Positions 8,080-16,810 are shown, counted from the stretch's first letter. The stretch: DNA of 64,000 nt from Paenibacillus sp. OK003 (GCF_900109515.1 NZ_FOBD01000010.1:1-64000), one strand, 5' to 3'. Notes: a model not told the origin generated them from the sequence alone. Translations and numbers: made by a program.

Positions 8080-9318
8080 ATGTCAGAGAAATCCATTCTG
8101 AATTCTATTGAGGAAGCCATCTACGATCTCATGCAGGGTAAACCGGTTATTGTGGTGGATGATGAGGATCGGGAGAATGAAGGCGACTTTATCGCTTTGG
8201 CGGAAAAGGCTACACCTGAAGTGATCAATTTCATGATTACCGAAGGCAGAGGTCTGGTGTGTGTTCCCATTACGCAGCAACGTGCCGATGAACTCAACCT
8301 GAAACCTATGGTTCAGCAAAATACGGACTTTCATGGGACGGCTTTCACCGTCTCTGTAGATCATAAAGATACCACAACGGGCATCTCGGCTCATGAACGC
8401 TCCATTACAGTTAAGGGTCTAATCGATCCTGAAGCGAAAAGTGGAGATTTCCGCAAGCCGGGCCACATGTTCCCACTTATCGCCAAAGACGGCGGTGTGC
8501 TAAGACGCGCGGGACATACGGAAGCGGCTGTAGATCTCGCCATTATGTGCGGTTCCTATCCGGCAGGTGTAATCTGTGAAGTGATCAAGGAAGATGGCAC
8601 GATGGCCAGACTTCCCGATCTGCAGGAGATCGCCCGCAAGCATGATCTGAAGCTAATCAGCATTCAGGACATGATTCGGTATCGGAATGAGAAGGAACAG
8701 CTGGTTCAACGCGAAGTAGCTGTGCGTATGCCAACGGACTTTGGTGAATTCCAGGCAGTGGCGTACACCAATGCGGTGGATAACAAGGAGCATGTCGCTT
8801 TGGTTAAAGGCGAAATTGACGGATCGAAGCCTGTATTGGTTCGTGTACACTCCGAATGTCTCACAGGAGATGTATTCCATTCTCATCGATGCGACTGTGG
8901 TCCACAATTCGATGCAGCATTGAAACAGATTCATGACGAAGGCAATGGCGTTCTGCTCTACATGAGACAGGAAGGACGAGGCATTGGACTGATCAACAAG
9001 CTCAAAGCCTACAAGCTGCAAGAGGAAGGTCTGGACACCGTGGATGCCAATCTGAAGCTTGGGTTTGCTGCCGATCTTCGAGATTACGGCATTGGTGCCC
9101 AAATTCTCAAGGATCTTGGTGTTCGTCAAATACGTTTGTTAACCAACAATCCACGCAAAATTAAAGGGCTTGAAGGTTACGGACTTGAAGTGGTGGAACG
9201 AGTTCCGATTCAGATGGAAGAGAACGACGATAATACGGTCTACTTGCATACGAAGCAGGCGAAGCTCGGCCATATGTTGAATTTCGACGATATCGAGCAG
9301 AATGAAGAAAAAAACTGA
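8080..9318 (+). CDS. ribBA: DHBP synthase / GTP cyclohydrolase II (RibBA)
   Basis: A 412-residue fusion that makes both riboflavin precursors. The N-terminal half forms the four-carbon unit from ribulose 5-phosphate (acidic motif [11 protein letters not shown], later HTEAAVDLA). The C-terminal half opens GTP and has the zinc motif [17 protein letters not shown] plus RQEGRGIGL. The start is ATG 8080 directly after GGAGGGGG; the earlier ATG at 8059 lacks a site. In B. subtilis this gene is called ribA. Third gene of the operon. Confidence 0.97.
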   Translation: MSEKSILNSIEEAIYDLMQGKPVIVVDDEDRENEGDFIALAEKATPEVINFMITEGRGLVCVPITQQRADELNLKPMVQQNTDFHGTAFTVSVDHKDTTTGISAHERSITVKGLIDPEAKSGDFRKPGHMFPLIAKDGGVLRRAGHTEAAVDLAIMCGSYPAGVICEVIKEDGTMARLPDLQEIARKHDLKLISIQDMIRYRNEKEQLVQREVAVRMPTDFGEFQAVAYTNAVDNKEHVALVKGEIDGSKPVLVRVHSECLTGDVFHSHRCDCGPQFDAALKQIHDEGNGVLLYMRQEGRGIGLINKLKAYKLQEEGLDTVDANLKLGFAADLRDYGIGAQILKDLGVRQIRLLTNNPRKIKGLEGYGLEVVERVPIQMEENDDNTVYLHTKQAKLGHMLNFDDIEQNEEKN

Positions 9319-9403
9319 GCAGATTTCTGAGGTTATACGGGGTGAAATAGTTCCCGAAGATATGCTGCGTACATCATATAATACAATTAGGGAGATGACT
9401 TGA

Positions 9404-9871
9404 ATGCCACACTTTTTTGAAGGACATTTGGTATCAGAAGGATTAAAATATGGAGTGGTTGTAGGACGTTTTAACGAGTTCATTACAAGCAAATTGCTCA
9501 GCGGAGCACTGGACGCGTTCAAACGTCACGGTGTACAGGATGATGAAGTGGATGTAGCCTGGGTTCCTGGAGCCTTCGAAATCCCGTTGATTGCCCAAAA
9601 AATGGCTGAAAGTGGCAAATACGATGCTGTCATTACGTTGGGGACGGTTATCCGTGGTTCAACAACACATTATGATTATGTGTGCAATGAGATGGCTAAG
9701 GGTGTAGCCGCAATTAACCTGAAAACAGGCGTACCTACAATCTTCGGTCTGGTTACAACTGAGAATATTGAACAGGCCATTGAGCGCGCTGGAACAAAGG
9801 CAGGAAACAAAGGCTGGGATGCAGCTACTGCCGCGATTGAAATGGCGAACTTGACGAAACAGCTAAAATAG
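9404..9871 (+). CDS. ribH: Lumazine synthase (riboflavin synthase beta subunit)
   Basis: A 155-residue lumazine synthase that joins the four-carbon unit to the pyrimidine to give 6,7-dimethyl-8-ribityllumazine, usually as a 60-subunit shell around riboflavin synthase. Landmarks are [19 protein letters not shown], the [15 protein letters not shown] active-site segment and [26 protein letters not shown] 9404 follows AGGGAGATG. It ends the operon; the acetyltransferase-like ribT that follows in B. subtilis is absent, with scpA next. Confidence 0.97.
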   Translation: MPHFFEGHLVSEGLKYGVVVGRFNEFITSKLLSGALDAFKRHGVQDDEVDVAWVPGAFEIPLIAQKMAESGKYDAVITLGTVIRGSTTHYDYVCNEMAKGVAAINLKTGVPTIFGLVTTENIEQAIERAGTKAGNKGWDAATAAIEMANLTKQLK

Positions 9872-9973
9872 TGCTTATTTAATATAGTGCCCTGCTCTGC
9901 GCAGACGAAAACGGGAGACCGGATTCGGCGGCTTAGCGGGGGTTTTTATTTTTCTGGCGGGAGGATTCGTCTA

Positions 9974-10774
9974 GTGACGGTAGTTACATACAAACTGGAG
10001 ACTTTTGAAGGGCCTTTGGATCTGCTGCTTCATCTGATCGATAAGGCAGAGATTCATATCCAGGATATTCCCATCAGCGATATTACCGATCAATATATGG
10101 CGTATCTGCATTCGATGCAGGAGCTGGAGCTGGATATTACGAGTGAATTTCTGGTAATGGCGGCAACACTGCTGTCGATCAAGAGCAAACTGTTATTGCC
10201 CAAACCACCGGTAATCGAGGACTTTGAGGATTATGCATATATGGAAGATGAAGATTATGATCCACGTGCCGAACTGATTGCACGTCTGATTGAATATCGC
10301 AAATACAAGGGAATCGCGCGTCACTTGCACGAACGGGAGTGGGAACGCAGCCTTATTTTCTCCAAAGAACCCGAGGATTTGCGGCCGTATATGCCTGTAG
10401 AAGCACAATCGAATCCGGTCGAGGGTTTGCATACCTCGGATCTGATTGCGGCCTTCCAGAAGGCGCTGCGCAAGGCGGAGAAGCGGACAACCGTAACTCG
10501 AATCCATCGGGATGAAATCTCGGTGAAGGATCGTATCCGCGATGTCATCGGCGCGTTGGAAAGTATGGGACCGGGAGGCAGGCTGTTATTCTCCAAGCTG
10601 CTGGATAACCAAATTTATCGGCATGAGATTGTCGTAACTTTTCTGGCGGTACTGGAGCTGATGAAGATGAAGCAGATTGTCTGTTATCAGGAGCGGATGT
10701 TTGAGGATATCGTTATGGAGTGGAGAGGGGAAACAAAGAATCATGGATTTTCTGAAATTGAAATCGATTATTGA
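9974..10774 (+). CDS. scpA: Segregation and condensation protein A
   Basis: A 266-residue kleisin subunit that bridges the SMC heads and binds ScpB to form bacterial condensin for chromosome compaction. It has the family start YKLETFEGPLDLLLHLIDKA, an acidic middle (EDEDYDPRAELIARLIEY) and a C-terminal winged-helix part (VTFLAVLELMKMKQI). The start is GTG 9974, eight bases after GGGAGGA; the open frame upstream to 9887 is arginine/glycine-rich leader without a site. It overlaps scpB by 32 bases. Confidence 0.95.
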   Translation: MTVVTYKLETFEGPLDLLLHLIDKAEIHIQDIPISDITDQYMAYLHSMQELELDITSEFLVMAATLLSIKSKLLLPKPPVIEDFEDYAYMEDEDYDPRAELIARLIEYRKYKGIARHLHEREWERSLIFSKEPEDLRPYMPVEAQSNPVEGLHTSDLIAAFQKALRKAEKRTTVTRIHRDEISVKDRIRDVIGALESMGPGGRLLFSKLLDNQIYRHEIVVTFLAVLELMKMKQIVCYQERMFEDIVMEWRGETKNHGFSEIEIDY

Positions 10775-11405
10775 AGGCCTGCTGTTTTTGTCCGGAGAAG
10801 AAGGTCTGAGCATTAAACAACTGGCCGAAATCGTGGATCAGCGAACTGAACTTGTGTCGGATGCGATTGAAGAAATGATCGCTGAGTTTGCCAAGCAGGG
10901 ACGAGGCGTACAAATTCTTAAAATTGCAGGGGTTGTCCAACTGGGTACATTACCGGAACATGCGCCTTATTTTGAGAAATTGGCGTATTCACCTGCACGG
11001 ACTTCTTTATCCCAGGCGGCACTGGAGACGCTCGCTATTGTGGCTTATCGTCAGCCTATCACTCGTGTGGAGATTGAGGAGATCCGTGGCGTAAAATCCG
11101 AACGTGCCATTCATACCCTTGTGAACAAGGATCTCATTCAGGAAGTGGGACGGGCTGAGGCCATTGGACGCCCAATTCTATATGGCACTACCAAGTCCTT
11201 CTTGGATTACTTTGGTTTGGCTTCGCTCAAAGATCTGCCGGAGCCAGGGTTGTTTGAAGATTCCGAGAATCTGGAGGAAGAAACACAGCTGCTTTTTGAA
11301 AAATTGGATGTGCAGCATGCGGACCTGGACCTGGATAGAACTAATCTCGAAGACGATGCAAATGCAAATGATATAAATAATGAAGATGATCCTTTGAACT
11401 CATAA
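10743..11405 (+). CDS. scpB: Segregation and condensation protein B
   Basis: A 220-residue ScpB, the dimeric winged-helix partner of ScpA in SMC condensin. Landmarks are LKSIIEGLLFLSGEEGLS at the N-terminus, LSQAALETLAIVAYRQPITR and GRPILYGTTKSFLDYFGL. The C-terminal 45 residues are acidic. The start is ATG 10743 inside the end of scpA, with a GGAGAGGGG site upstream, so coupling with scpA is likely. A terminator follows. Confidence 0.96.
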   Translation: MDFLKLKSIIEGLLFLSGEEGLSIKQLAEIVDQRTELVSDAIEEMIAEFAKQGRGVQILKIAGVVQLGTLPEHAPYFEKLAYSPARTSLSQAALETLAIVAYRQPITRVEIEEIRGVKSERAIHTLVNKDLIQEVGRAEAIGRPILYGTTKSFLDYFGLASLKDLPEPGLFEDSENLEEETQLLFEKLDVQHADLDLDRTNLEDDANANDINNEDDPLNS

Positions 11406-11425
11406 ATTTGCAGTCTGGATCGATT

Positions 11426-11461
11426 CAAAACCGGTACCCTTTCGGAGGGCCGGTTTTTTTG
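11426..11461 (+). terminator. Intrinsic terminator of scpAB
   Basis: AAAACCGG-TA-CCCT-TTC-(GG)AGGG-CCGGTTTTTTT forms a compact hairpin with a seven-T tail, 20 bases after the scpB stop. Confidence 0.85.
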
Positions 11462-11593
11462 ACGTGGTTTGCGGAATGGAGTTCAAGGTGGTCCAAAGAT
11501 TTAATATGGAATTTTAAGGTCAGACGTGAATTTTTTCCTATATAGAGTGTCATACTAGACGAGAAAAGAATTGAGGGCTTGGAGGTAAGGCCT

Positions 11594-12325
11594 GTGTGGA
11601 TTTGGCTTGGAGGAATCGGCTTGTTGATCGCACTGCTTCTTGTCGCAGTCCTCATCTCATATGTTCATGTGCATTTCACATTCAAGAAACACAATCATGA
11701 CGATTATGCCAAGATTACGGTTCGTCTGCTATATGGCATTGTGCGTATTAACTATGAAATTCCTAGTATTGTCTTTCGTAATATGAAGGAAGGTTTTCTG
11801 GTGAAGACGGAGCAGCGAATGAATCATTCGAGGGGAGAAACCCAGAGCAGCGAGCGTGTTAACAAACGTAAAGTCAAAAAATGGGCTAAGGATGTAAAAA
11901 TCATGCTCAGGGCAACAGAAGCATTAAAGCTCTGGATCAAGCAAACGCTCTCTCGTGTACATATGACTCATTTGTCCTGGTCTACTCGCATTGGCGTCGG
12001 AGATGCAGCTTATACGGCTGTTCTTATAGGTTGGGTGTGGAGTATCAAGTCGATCCTCATTGGATACCTCTCTTATCAAATCCGTTTTGGACAAACGCCA
12101 AATTTACAAGTTGTGCCGGTGTGGGAAGACGAGATGGAGTTCCAAACCGAGCTGGATTGGAAATTAAAGATCCGCATTACAGCAGTTATGATTGCAGGAC
12201 TTACGCTCTTAACCCGGGTGCTCCAAGTAGATGGCGGATGGCGGATGTGGTTCAAACTTTTACAAGAACAACGGCGTAGACGTAAGCTAAAGCTCAAGAA
12301 ACAACACAGTAAATCGCAAATTTAA
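11594..12325 (+). CDS. DUF2953 membrane-anchored protein (YtfI-like)
   Basis: A 243-residue protein with one strong N-terminal membrane span (WLGGIGLLIALLLVAVLISY), a domain containing VRLLYGIVRINYEIPSI, a basic linker and a second hydrophobic part near residues 140-155, ending in a very basic tail. This fits DUF2953, represented by YtfI of B. subtilis, which also sits next to ytfJ. The start is GTG 11594, seven bases after GGAGGT; the in-frame TTG at 11579 lies before that site. Pairing with ytfJ suggests a sporulation role, but the biochemical function is unknown. Confidence 0.8.
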   Translation: MWIWLGGIGLLIALLLVAVLISYVHVHFTFKKHNHDDYAKITVRLLYGIVRINYEIPSIVFRNMKEGFLVKTEQRMNHSRGETQSSERVNKRKVKKWAKDVKIMLRATEALKLWIKQTLSRVHMTHLSWSTRIGVGDAAYTAVLIGWVWSIKSILIGYLSYQIRFGQTPNLQVVPVWEDEMEFQTELDWKLKIRITAVMIAGLTLLTRVLQVDGGWRMWFKLLQEQRRRRKLKLKKQHSKSQI

Positions 12326-12603
12326 GTGTTGTATTGTTCCCGAGTTATATAGTTTTCATAAAGATGATTGCGGTTGGAGGGTGGAACTATACCCCTTGGC
12401 TGGATCAATTTGGGAGTGAAGAAGCAACCGAGTATGCGAAAATTTTCTACAGTTTGCTTGCTACTGCCGGGTTTAATTTTGCCGAGTCAGCGGTTTGAAG
12501 TATTGAGGTTTAGTTAAAAGGCTGGCTTACATAAGTCCCTTCAAGTTGGGGGATGATATGGTTAGATCAAACCTAGCTTAAATTGAAACTGGAGGGAATT
12601 TAA

Positions 12604-13098
12604 ATGTCAGATCATCCAATTCAAGGCTTAATGGAAACCGCAATGGAAAATATCAAGGCCATGGTGGATGTCAATACAATCGTGGGCGATGCGGTTGAAA
12701 CACCTGATGGTACTGTAATTTTGCCGATCAGTAAAGTGGGATTCGGGTTCGCTGCGGGTGGCAGTGATTTTCATGTGAGTGACGGAAGCAGCAAAGGTGG
12801 AAGCGGTGGTGGCAGTGGAAACAGTACTACTGAACATGCCAGCACTGCATCGGTTGCGTCACCATTTGGCGGCGGAAGTGGGGGCGGCGTATCCATTCGT
12901 CCGATCGCATTCCTGGTGGTTGGCAAACAGGGCGTTCATATCGTGCCGCTTGACAACTCAACGCATTTGTTCGAGAAATTGATTGATTCCACACCGTATG
13001 TGATGGACAGAATTCAGGACATGTTCCGCAATCGTAATACAGCACAACCTGCGGAGTCCGGCATTCCTGTCACACCTAATCCTTCTACGTATAGCTAA
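12604..13098 (+). CDS. ytfJ: Sporulation protein YtfJ (GerW family)
   Basis: A 164-residue YtfJ/GerW family protein, known as a spore protein needed for normal germination in several Bacillus species. The N-terminal MSDHPIQGLMETAMENIK, the VGDAVETPDGTVILPISKV segment, a glycine/serine-rich linker and the PIAFLVVGKQGVHIVPL segment are typical. The start is ATG 12604 after CTGGAGGG. It is followed by a terminator that doubles as the left repeat of the island. Confidence 0.92.
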   Translation: MSDHPIQGLMETAMENIKAMVDVNTIVGDAVETPDGTVILPISKVGFGFAAGGSDFHVSDGSSKGGSGGGSGNSTTEHASTASVASPFGGGSGGGVSIRPIAFLVVGKQGVHIVPLDNSTHLFEKLIDSTPYVMDRIQDMFRNRNTAQPAESGIPVTPNPSTYS

Positions 13099-13112
13099 AT
13101 GATTTGTTTAAA

Positions 13113-13151
13113 ATCCCTTCCGCAGCGCATGCGAGAGGGATTTTTGTTGTT
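13113..13151 (+). repeat. Left copy of the 39-bp direct repeat (candidate attL) and terminator of ytfJ
   Basis: The hairpin ATCCCTTCCGCAGC-GC-ATGCGAGAGGGAT, then TTTTTGTTGTT, is both an intrinsic terminator for ytfJ and one copy of a 39-bp direct repeat. The other copy is at 21065-21103; the two differ only at two adjacent bases in the loop (GC here, AT there). They bracket exactly the block of genes absent from the expected ytfJ-dacB order. Confidence 0.8.
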
Positions 13152-13265
13152 AGCTTAGTGAAATGCTTGTGAGTATATCCAAAGGGAACGATATCTAATG
13201 AGACTTATCTCCTTGTTCCGCCTAACCTAAACATGAAAAAGAAGATGTTGAAGGGGGAAGGCAAA

Positions 13266-13691
13266 TTGCAAAGAGATACGATTTTTACCGTTTTATTTGG
13301 ATGGCTATTGTCTGCCATGGTGTACTTGGTTGGAGGGATGGATCACCTGTTTATTGCAGTAACGATTTTTGTGGGACTCGATTACATCACAGGTGTGTTA
13401 TCTGCATGGTACAAAAAAGAACTTTCCAGCAGGGTCGGATGGTGGGGACTTGCCCGTAAGTCGTTAACATTTGTATTCGTCATTATTGCTCATCAACTGG
13501 ATATTGTAGCTGGCAATTCGAACGACTTTATGAGAGATGCCATGCTGATGTTCATCATCGGTACTGAAGGAATAAGCATTCTTGAGAATATGGGGAAATT
13601 GGGACTTCCTGTCCCGAAATTTATCACTTCTGCTCTTTTCAAGCTTCGGGGTGAGGAAGATAATCAAGCTGAAGGCAAGGAGAAGATTTAA
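13266..13691 (+). CDS. Phage-type holin (TcdE / Phage_holin_4_1 family)
   Basis: Predicted small membrane protein that oligomerises into pores, letting endolysins reach the wall. About three membrane spans (FTVLFGWLLSAMVYLVGG, LFIAVTIFVGLDYITGVLSA, SLTFVFVIIAHQLDI) and the family segment GLDYITGVLSAWYKKELSS fit the Phage_holin_4_1 group that includes C. difficile TcdE. The end (EGISILENMGKLGLPVPKFI) is also typical. The start is probably TTG 13266, eight to nine bases after AAGGGGGAAGG; ATGs at 13233 and 13245 lack sites. Its stop overlaps the amidase start by one base. Confidence 0.85.
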   Translation: MQRDTIFTVLFGWLLSAMVYLVGGMDHLFIAVTIFVGLDYITGVLSAWYKKELSSRVGWWGLARKSLTFVFVIIAHQLDIVAGNSNDFMRDAMLMFIIGTEGISILENMGKLGLPVPKFITSALFKLRGEEDNQAEGKEKI

Positions 13692-14449
13692 TGCTTCCGA
13701 TTACAAAGGACTACATACCTGTTAATAAATACAGTCGAGCGGGAATGAAACTGAAGGCTAAACGAGGAATTGTTATGCATTATACGGCTTCCCCAGGCGC
13801 ATCGGCCAAAAACATCAGTACATATTTTGCAAGCTTAGCACAGCAAGTTGGAAAAGGTCGTTACGCAAGTGCACATTACTCTGTAGATCGAACCTCCATT
13901 TATAACAGTCTGCCAGATAATGAACTTGCATACCATTGCGGTAGCGATACTTACACAAATGAAGCTGTGGCCCGTCTTGGAACATATCCCAACAATAGTA
14001 CGGTTGGTATTGAAATGTGCATTGAGAAGGATGGTAGCATTCATGAGGATACATTTAATAACGTTGTAGACCTGGCAGTATATCTGATTAGAGAACGTGG
14101 CTTTCCCAATGTGTTTTTTACGCATAAAGAAGTTGTCGGGTGGAAGGAATGCCCACTACCTTGGATCAAAACCCCTGGGGAATATGAAAGGTTTAAGCAA
14201 GCAGTCAATTCTAAATTGAATCCACTGAAGGAAGAAGTGGTCACGGAGGATGAAGATGATATGAATAAAGTGCTGGATTATGCGCAATGGACATGGAATG
14301 AACTTGATAAATACATAGGAGATGCCTATAACGACAAAATCATTGACGAATGGGCATGGGTGGAGAAAGTACGCAAGAAGAAGCTGACCTACGGGGAATT
14401 GCTCATGTTGAAGGTTCTGATTGATGAACGAAGACGCAAAAAAGGATGA
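13691..14449 (+). CDS. N-acetylmuramoyl-L-alanine amidase (Amidase_2, endolysin type)
   Basis: A 252-residue cell-wall amidase that cuts between muramic acid and the stem peptide. The catalytic domain covers about residues 1-180: first zinc His in MHYTASPG, substrate loop SAHYSVDR, and the second His and Cys ligands in FTHKEVVGWKECPLPW. An acidic linker (EEVVTEDEDD) leads to a 60-residue charged helical C-terminus of unknown function, perhaps wall or partner binding. TAATG overlap with the holin marks a two-gene lysis cassette. No signal peptide, as expected for holin-dependent export. Confidence 0.92.
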   Translation: MLPITKDYIPVNKYSRAGMKLKAKRGIVMHYTASPGASAKNISTYFASLAQQVGKGRYASAHYSVDRTSIYNSLPDNELAYHCGSDTYTNEAVARLGTYPNNSTVGIEMCIEKDGSIHEDTFNNVVDLAVYLIRERGFPNVFFTHKEVVGWKECPLPWIKTPGEYERFKQAVNSKLNPLKEEVVTEDEDDMNKVLDYAQWTWNELDKYIGDAYNDKIIDEWAWVEKVRKKKLTYGELLMLKVLIDERRRKKG

Positions 14450-14474
14450 GATAAGCCACGAACTGAAAAAGGGG

Positions 14475-14660
14475 CTATTCGGTACGTCTTTTTAACCAAT
14501 CATTAAAATGAGCTGCGTCTTTCAAAAAATAATAATGTTGTATGATCACAATTTTGTTAGGATGTTCATGCTCATATTGTGAGTGAAACAAGGATGAATC
14601 TACGGTTCCAATTAGAGGGTGATGTAAGTCTATAACATGTTCAAAAATTTCTTGGGTCAT
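14475..14660 (-). CDS. Small hypothetical protein in island
   Basis: A 61-residue protein with several His and aromatic residues (IDLHHPLIGTVDSSLF, HPNKIVIIQHYYFLKDAAH). It starts at ATG 14660 behind a good AAAGGA site, so it is probably expressed. It converges on the amidase gene. No family recognised. Confidence 0.55.
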   Translation of the reverse strand: MTQEIFEHVIDLHHPLIGTVDSSLFHSQYEHEHPNKIVIIQHYYFLKDAAHFNDWLKRRTE

Positions 14661-14774
14661 ACAACCGTCCTTTCGTTAAAAGATTCATATTGAAGAAGTA
14701 GATATCCGCGATGTCTCCTTCATTTCTATACGAATTCAGAGAAAGGGTGTTAAGACGTCACATGTTAAATTTGA

Positions 14775-14820
14775 AAAAAGTAGAGCCCCAAGTCCAATGA
14801 CTTGAGGCTCTACTTTTTAG
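14775..14820. terminator. Strong bidirectional terminator
   Basis: AAAAAGTAGAGCC and AAGTAGAGCC-type arms pair with GGCTCTACTTTTT, extended by CAAG/CTTG inside. A and T runs lie on both sides, so it can work on either strand. On the minus strand it follows the gene ending at 14886. Confidence 0.9.
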
Positions 14821-14885
14821 CACGCTTCCTTTTCTAAGAAACCTGTATCCGGTCAATCTAATTGGTAATTACTAAAACGCTGTAG

Positions 14886-15122
14886 CTACTCTTGTAAAAA
14901 AGCGGAAAGGGCCTCATCTGCAAGATCGAGTTCTGCGAAGGCTCTGCACACTTTCTGGAAGGATCTAATGGTATTGGTCTCGTATAAAATGTTAATGGGA
15001 TCGAAACCTAGCATAACTAGTGAATCCACAAGTTCTGTCTGGTCCACTTCGATATGGTGCAGTGCTTCAAGCATGGTTTCAATGACTGCTAAAAATAGAA
15101 TTGCTTTATTTACTTGATCCAT
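14886..15122 (-). CDS. Small helical hypothetical protein in island
   Basis: A 78-residue, mostly helical acidic protein (MDQVNKAILFLAVIETMLEA, DQTELVDSLVMLGFDP, ELDLADEALSAFLQE). The start at 15122 is set by AAGGGAGC about 10 bases upstream; the longer open frame to 15218 has no site. It resembles small regulatory or tail-assembly-type phage proteins in general character only. It shares strand and style with the gene at 15320-15589. Confidence 0.6.
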   Translation of the reverse strand: MDQVNKAILFLAVIETMLEALHHIEVDQTELVDSLVMLGFDPINILYETNTIRSFQKVCRAFAELDLADEALSAFLQE

Positions 15123-15319
15123 ACGTGTTGCTCCCTTCGTTATTTTCATTTCTCCTGTCATTCTGCCAAGGTACATTCTTAGAATAAGCAGGGTGAGATG
15201 GAAAATAACGCGAATCACGTAAGCGAGCCATTATTAACTAAATAAATCTGAAATGAGGGGAGAACCAAGGCATGAAAAAAGTCAGATGATTTTCAATGAA
15301 TCTCCCCTCGTATGTAAGA

Positions 15320-15589
15320 TTAAGCGTTCTCGTTCACTTCATTGATGATGGAATCAATTAACTCATCATCAACCAATGTGCTGGCTTTTTCAAGAGCGGA
15401 TAAAATGCCTTCTGGATTATCGAAAAAAACATTGAACAGGACGGGAGCGACGTCGTCTATATCAATTTTTTGGGCTTTAACCATACTAATCAGGGCAACA
15501 ACGATCTCGTGCCCTTCTACATTGCCTTCCATGAATCTATTTCTTAAGTGAGTTGCGACTGCTTCGGTCTTTGACTGCGAGTACGCCAT
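15320..15589 (-). CDS. Small helical hypothetical protein in island
   Basis: An 89-residue acidic protein (QSKTEAVATHLRNRFMEGN, HEIVVALISMVKAQKIDIDD, VDDELIDSIINEVNENA). ATG 15589 follows a very good TGGAGGG site. The sequence is helical and soluble. An inverted repeat with a long loop (GAGGGGAGA at 15255-15263, TCTCCCCTC at 15301-15309) lies just beyond its stop. No family recognised. Confidence 0.65.
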   Translation of the reverse strand: MAYSQSKTEAVATHLRNRFMEGNVEGHEIVVALISMVKAQKIDIDDVAPVLFNVFFDNPEGILSALEKASTLVDDELIDSIINEVNENA

Positions 15590-15752
15590 TACATTCCCTC
15601 CAACGATTGAATAATCTAAGTAGTGCTCCTCTTTTATGCAAGTCTAAACCAGGTTAGATTAGGAGTTATCTTAACAATAATAAGTCAGTTAGTTCAAATT
15701 ATCAATAACTACTATAGCAATGAAATTTCACTTGAATCCCGTCTTTACTCAA

Positions 15753-15774
15753 CAAAAAAGACCCTGGACGGGTC
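15753..15774 (-). terminator. Minus-strand terminator overlapping the gene fragment stop
   Basis: Read on the minus strand, GACCC-GTCCA-GGGTC is followed by TTTTTTG. The stem overlaps the TGA stop of the fragment at 15773, a compact arrangement showing that the 3' end of that gene is original. Confidence 0.8.
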
Positions 15775-16045
15775 ATTTTTTGGGTCTTCCTTCCCAATAA
15801 TCGGGAAATCCCTCGTAATCCCAAGCATATAGGTTTTCGTTGTCCGCCTGAATAGCAACATCTGCTCCTGAGCCAAAATCAACACCTACAGAGCCAAGTT
15901 CTTTTGCTTTAATGGCTAATACCTTGCCAGGTGCCCCTGCACATATGAGAGCCAGTTTCCAAGGTGTTTTTTTGTGGATGTTTTCCATTTCTTTAGAGGC
16001 TGCGCTCACATGAGACCAAGAGGGACAGTACGTTAGAACATTAAT
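15773..16045 (-). pseudogene. C-terminal fragment of a sugar-transfer or GT-D-like phage protein
   Basis: The minus-strand frame is open from 16045 to the stop at 15773. It reads VLTYCPSWSHVSAASKEME, then WKLALICAGAPGKVLAIKAK, then ELGSVGVDFGSGADVAIQ and a tail. The ICAGAPGK...LGSVGVDFGSG pattern resembles the C-terminal end of GT-D-like glycosyltransferase domains (ICAG..GK...K..G.vaLDiGS). The coherent sequence runs upstream of the only candidate start (GTG 16009) until a stop at 16046-16048. I therefore read it as a 5'-truncated gene with an intact 3' end and terminator. Family assignment is tentative. Confidence 0.5.
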
Positions 16046-16066
16046 TTAGCCAGAAGGTATTACTAG

Positions 16067-16264
16067 ATGAATATTGGACTCACCGCTCATTTCTATTTCA
16101 AGGGAAGTGGCAAAAAGAAAACAGTGACATGGATTGAGGACAATCCCCGGCTGCAACAGAAAGAGAAGGGTTCCGATAAGGTTGTTCGCGAGATTCCTTT
16201 AAATGCCGATGAAGTCAAGCAAGAATCCCGCAGACTTTTTACCAAACATAAAATTGAAGGATAG
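16067..16264 (+). CDS. Small hypothetical protein, possibly shortened by an amber stop
   Basis: A 65-residue basic protein (MNIGLTAHFYFKGSGKKKTV, ENPRL-type region, then VVREIPLNADEVKQESRRLF). GAAGG lies nine bases before ATG 16067. After TAG 16262-16264 the same frame stays open for 42 more codons to TAA 16393 and still looks coding (DTYDVVHIIDLTDVRNIEL). It may thus be a 108-residue gene broken by one base change, or a stop-codon read-through case. No family recognised. Confidence 0.5.
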   Translation: MNIGLTAHFYFKGSGKKKTVTWIEDNPRLQQKEKGSDKVVREIPLNADEVKQESRRLFTKHKIEG

Positions 16265-16358
16265 TCGATCACTTTGGAAGATACATATGATGTTGTGCAC
16301 ATCATTGATCTCACTGATGTTCGCAATATTGAACTAACTTCAAGGGAGGAAACCATCG

Positions 16359-16550
16359 ATGCTGTACAGACTGACCTTTGCGTTGAATCATAAGGAGATT
16401 ATCACGATGGAGATGACCACGGAGAAGGACGACCTAGTTGGTGCAACGGAAGAAGCGTTCGATGTAATTGAGAAGGAATATGGTGCCAATGTGGTCTTGA
16501 ATCTGGTGGCGTTCAGCCTGCTCAAAGTTGACGTGCCTAATAAACAATAA
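16359..16550 (+). CDS. Small hypothetical protein in island
   Basis: A 63-residue acidic protein (MLYRLTFALNHKEIITMEMT, EEAFDVIEKEYGANVVLNLV). The site AAGGGAGG lies about nine bases before ATG 16359. It overlaps, in another frame, the last 35 bases of the possible read-through extension of the preceding gene, which suggests that the two once formed a tight pair. No family recognised. Confidence 0.55.
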   Translation: MLYRLTFALNHKEIITMEMTTEKDDLVGATEEAFDVIEKEYGANVVLNLVAFSLLKVDVPNKQ

Positions 16551-16640
16551 GGTTAAAAATAGATGCTAAAACGAGATAGTATAGTTGTAAACTTAATGTG
16601 CAGCTTTATTTGCATAATTGTAAACCATAGTAAAACCAGT

Positions 16641-16680
16641 AATATACCCCAAGCCTACTTCTGGGGTATATTCCTTTTTC
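16641..16680 (+). terminator. Intrinsic terminator
   Basis: AATATACCCCA and TGGGGTATATT form an 11-pair perfect stem around a nine-base loop, followed by CCTTTTTC. It ends the small-gene pair 16067-16550. Confidence 0.85.
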
Positions 16681-16761
16681 ATGAAAAGATCGTGGACTTT
16701 AGTTCGTAAACGCATTGAAACTTGTCTTGTGTAAGGAGTTTTGATTATATTAGGTTTGATT

Positions 16762-16797
16762 ATTGTATTCAGGGGCATTATTGTATTCAGGGGCAAT
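16762..16797 (+). repeat. Tandem duplication of 18 bp before the DUF2294 gene
   Basis: ATTGTATTCAGGGGCATT is followed directly by ATTGTATTCAGGGGCAAT; only one base differs. The copies end just before the AGGAGG site of the next gene, so copy number could change the leader of that gene. Confidence 0.85.
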
Positions 16798-16810
16798 AGG
16801 AGGAAAAAGG

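Noticed and set aside
12364-12498. 44-residue frame (MIAVGGWNYTPWLDQF...) between the DUF2953 gene and ytfJ
   Set aside because: The sequence looks protein-like, but there is no ribosome site before ATG 12364 and no recognisable family; may be chance or a remnant.
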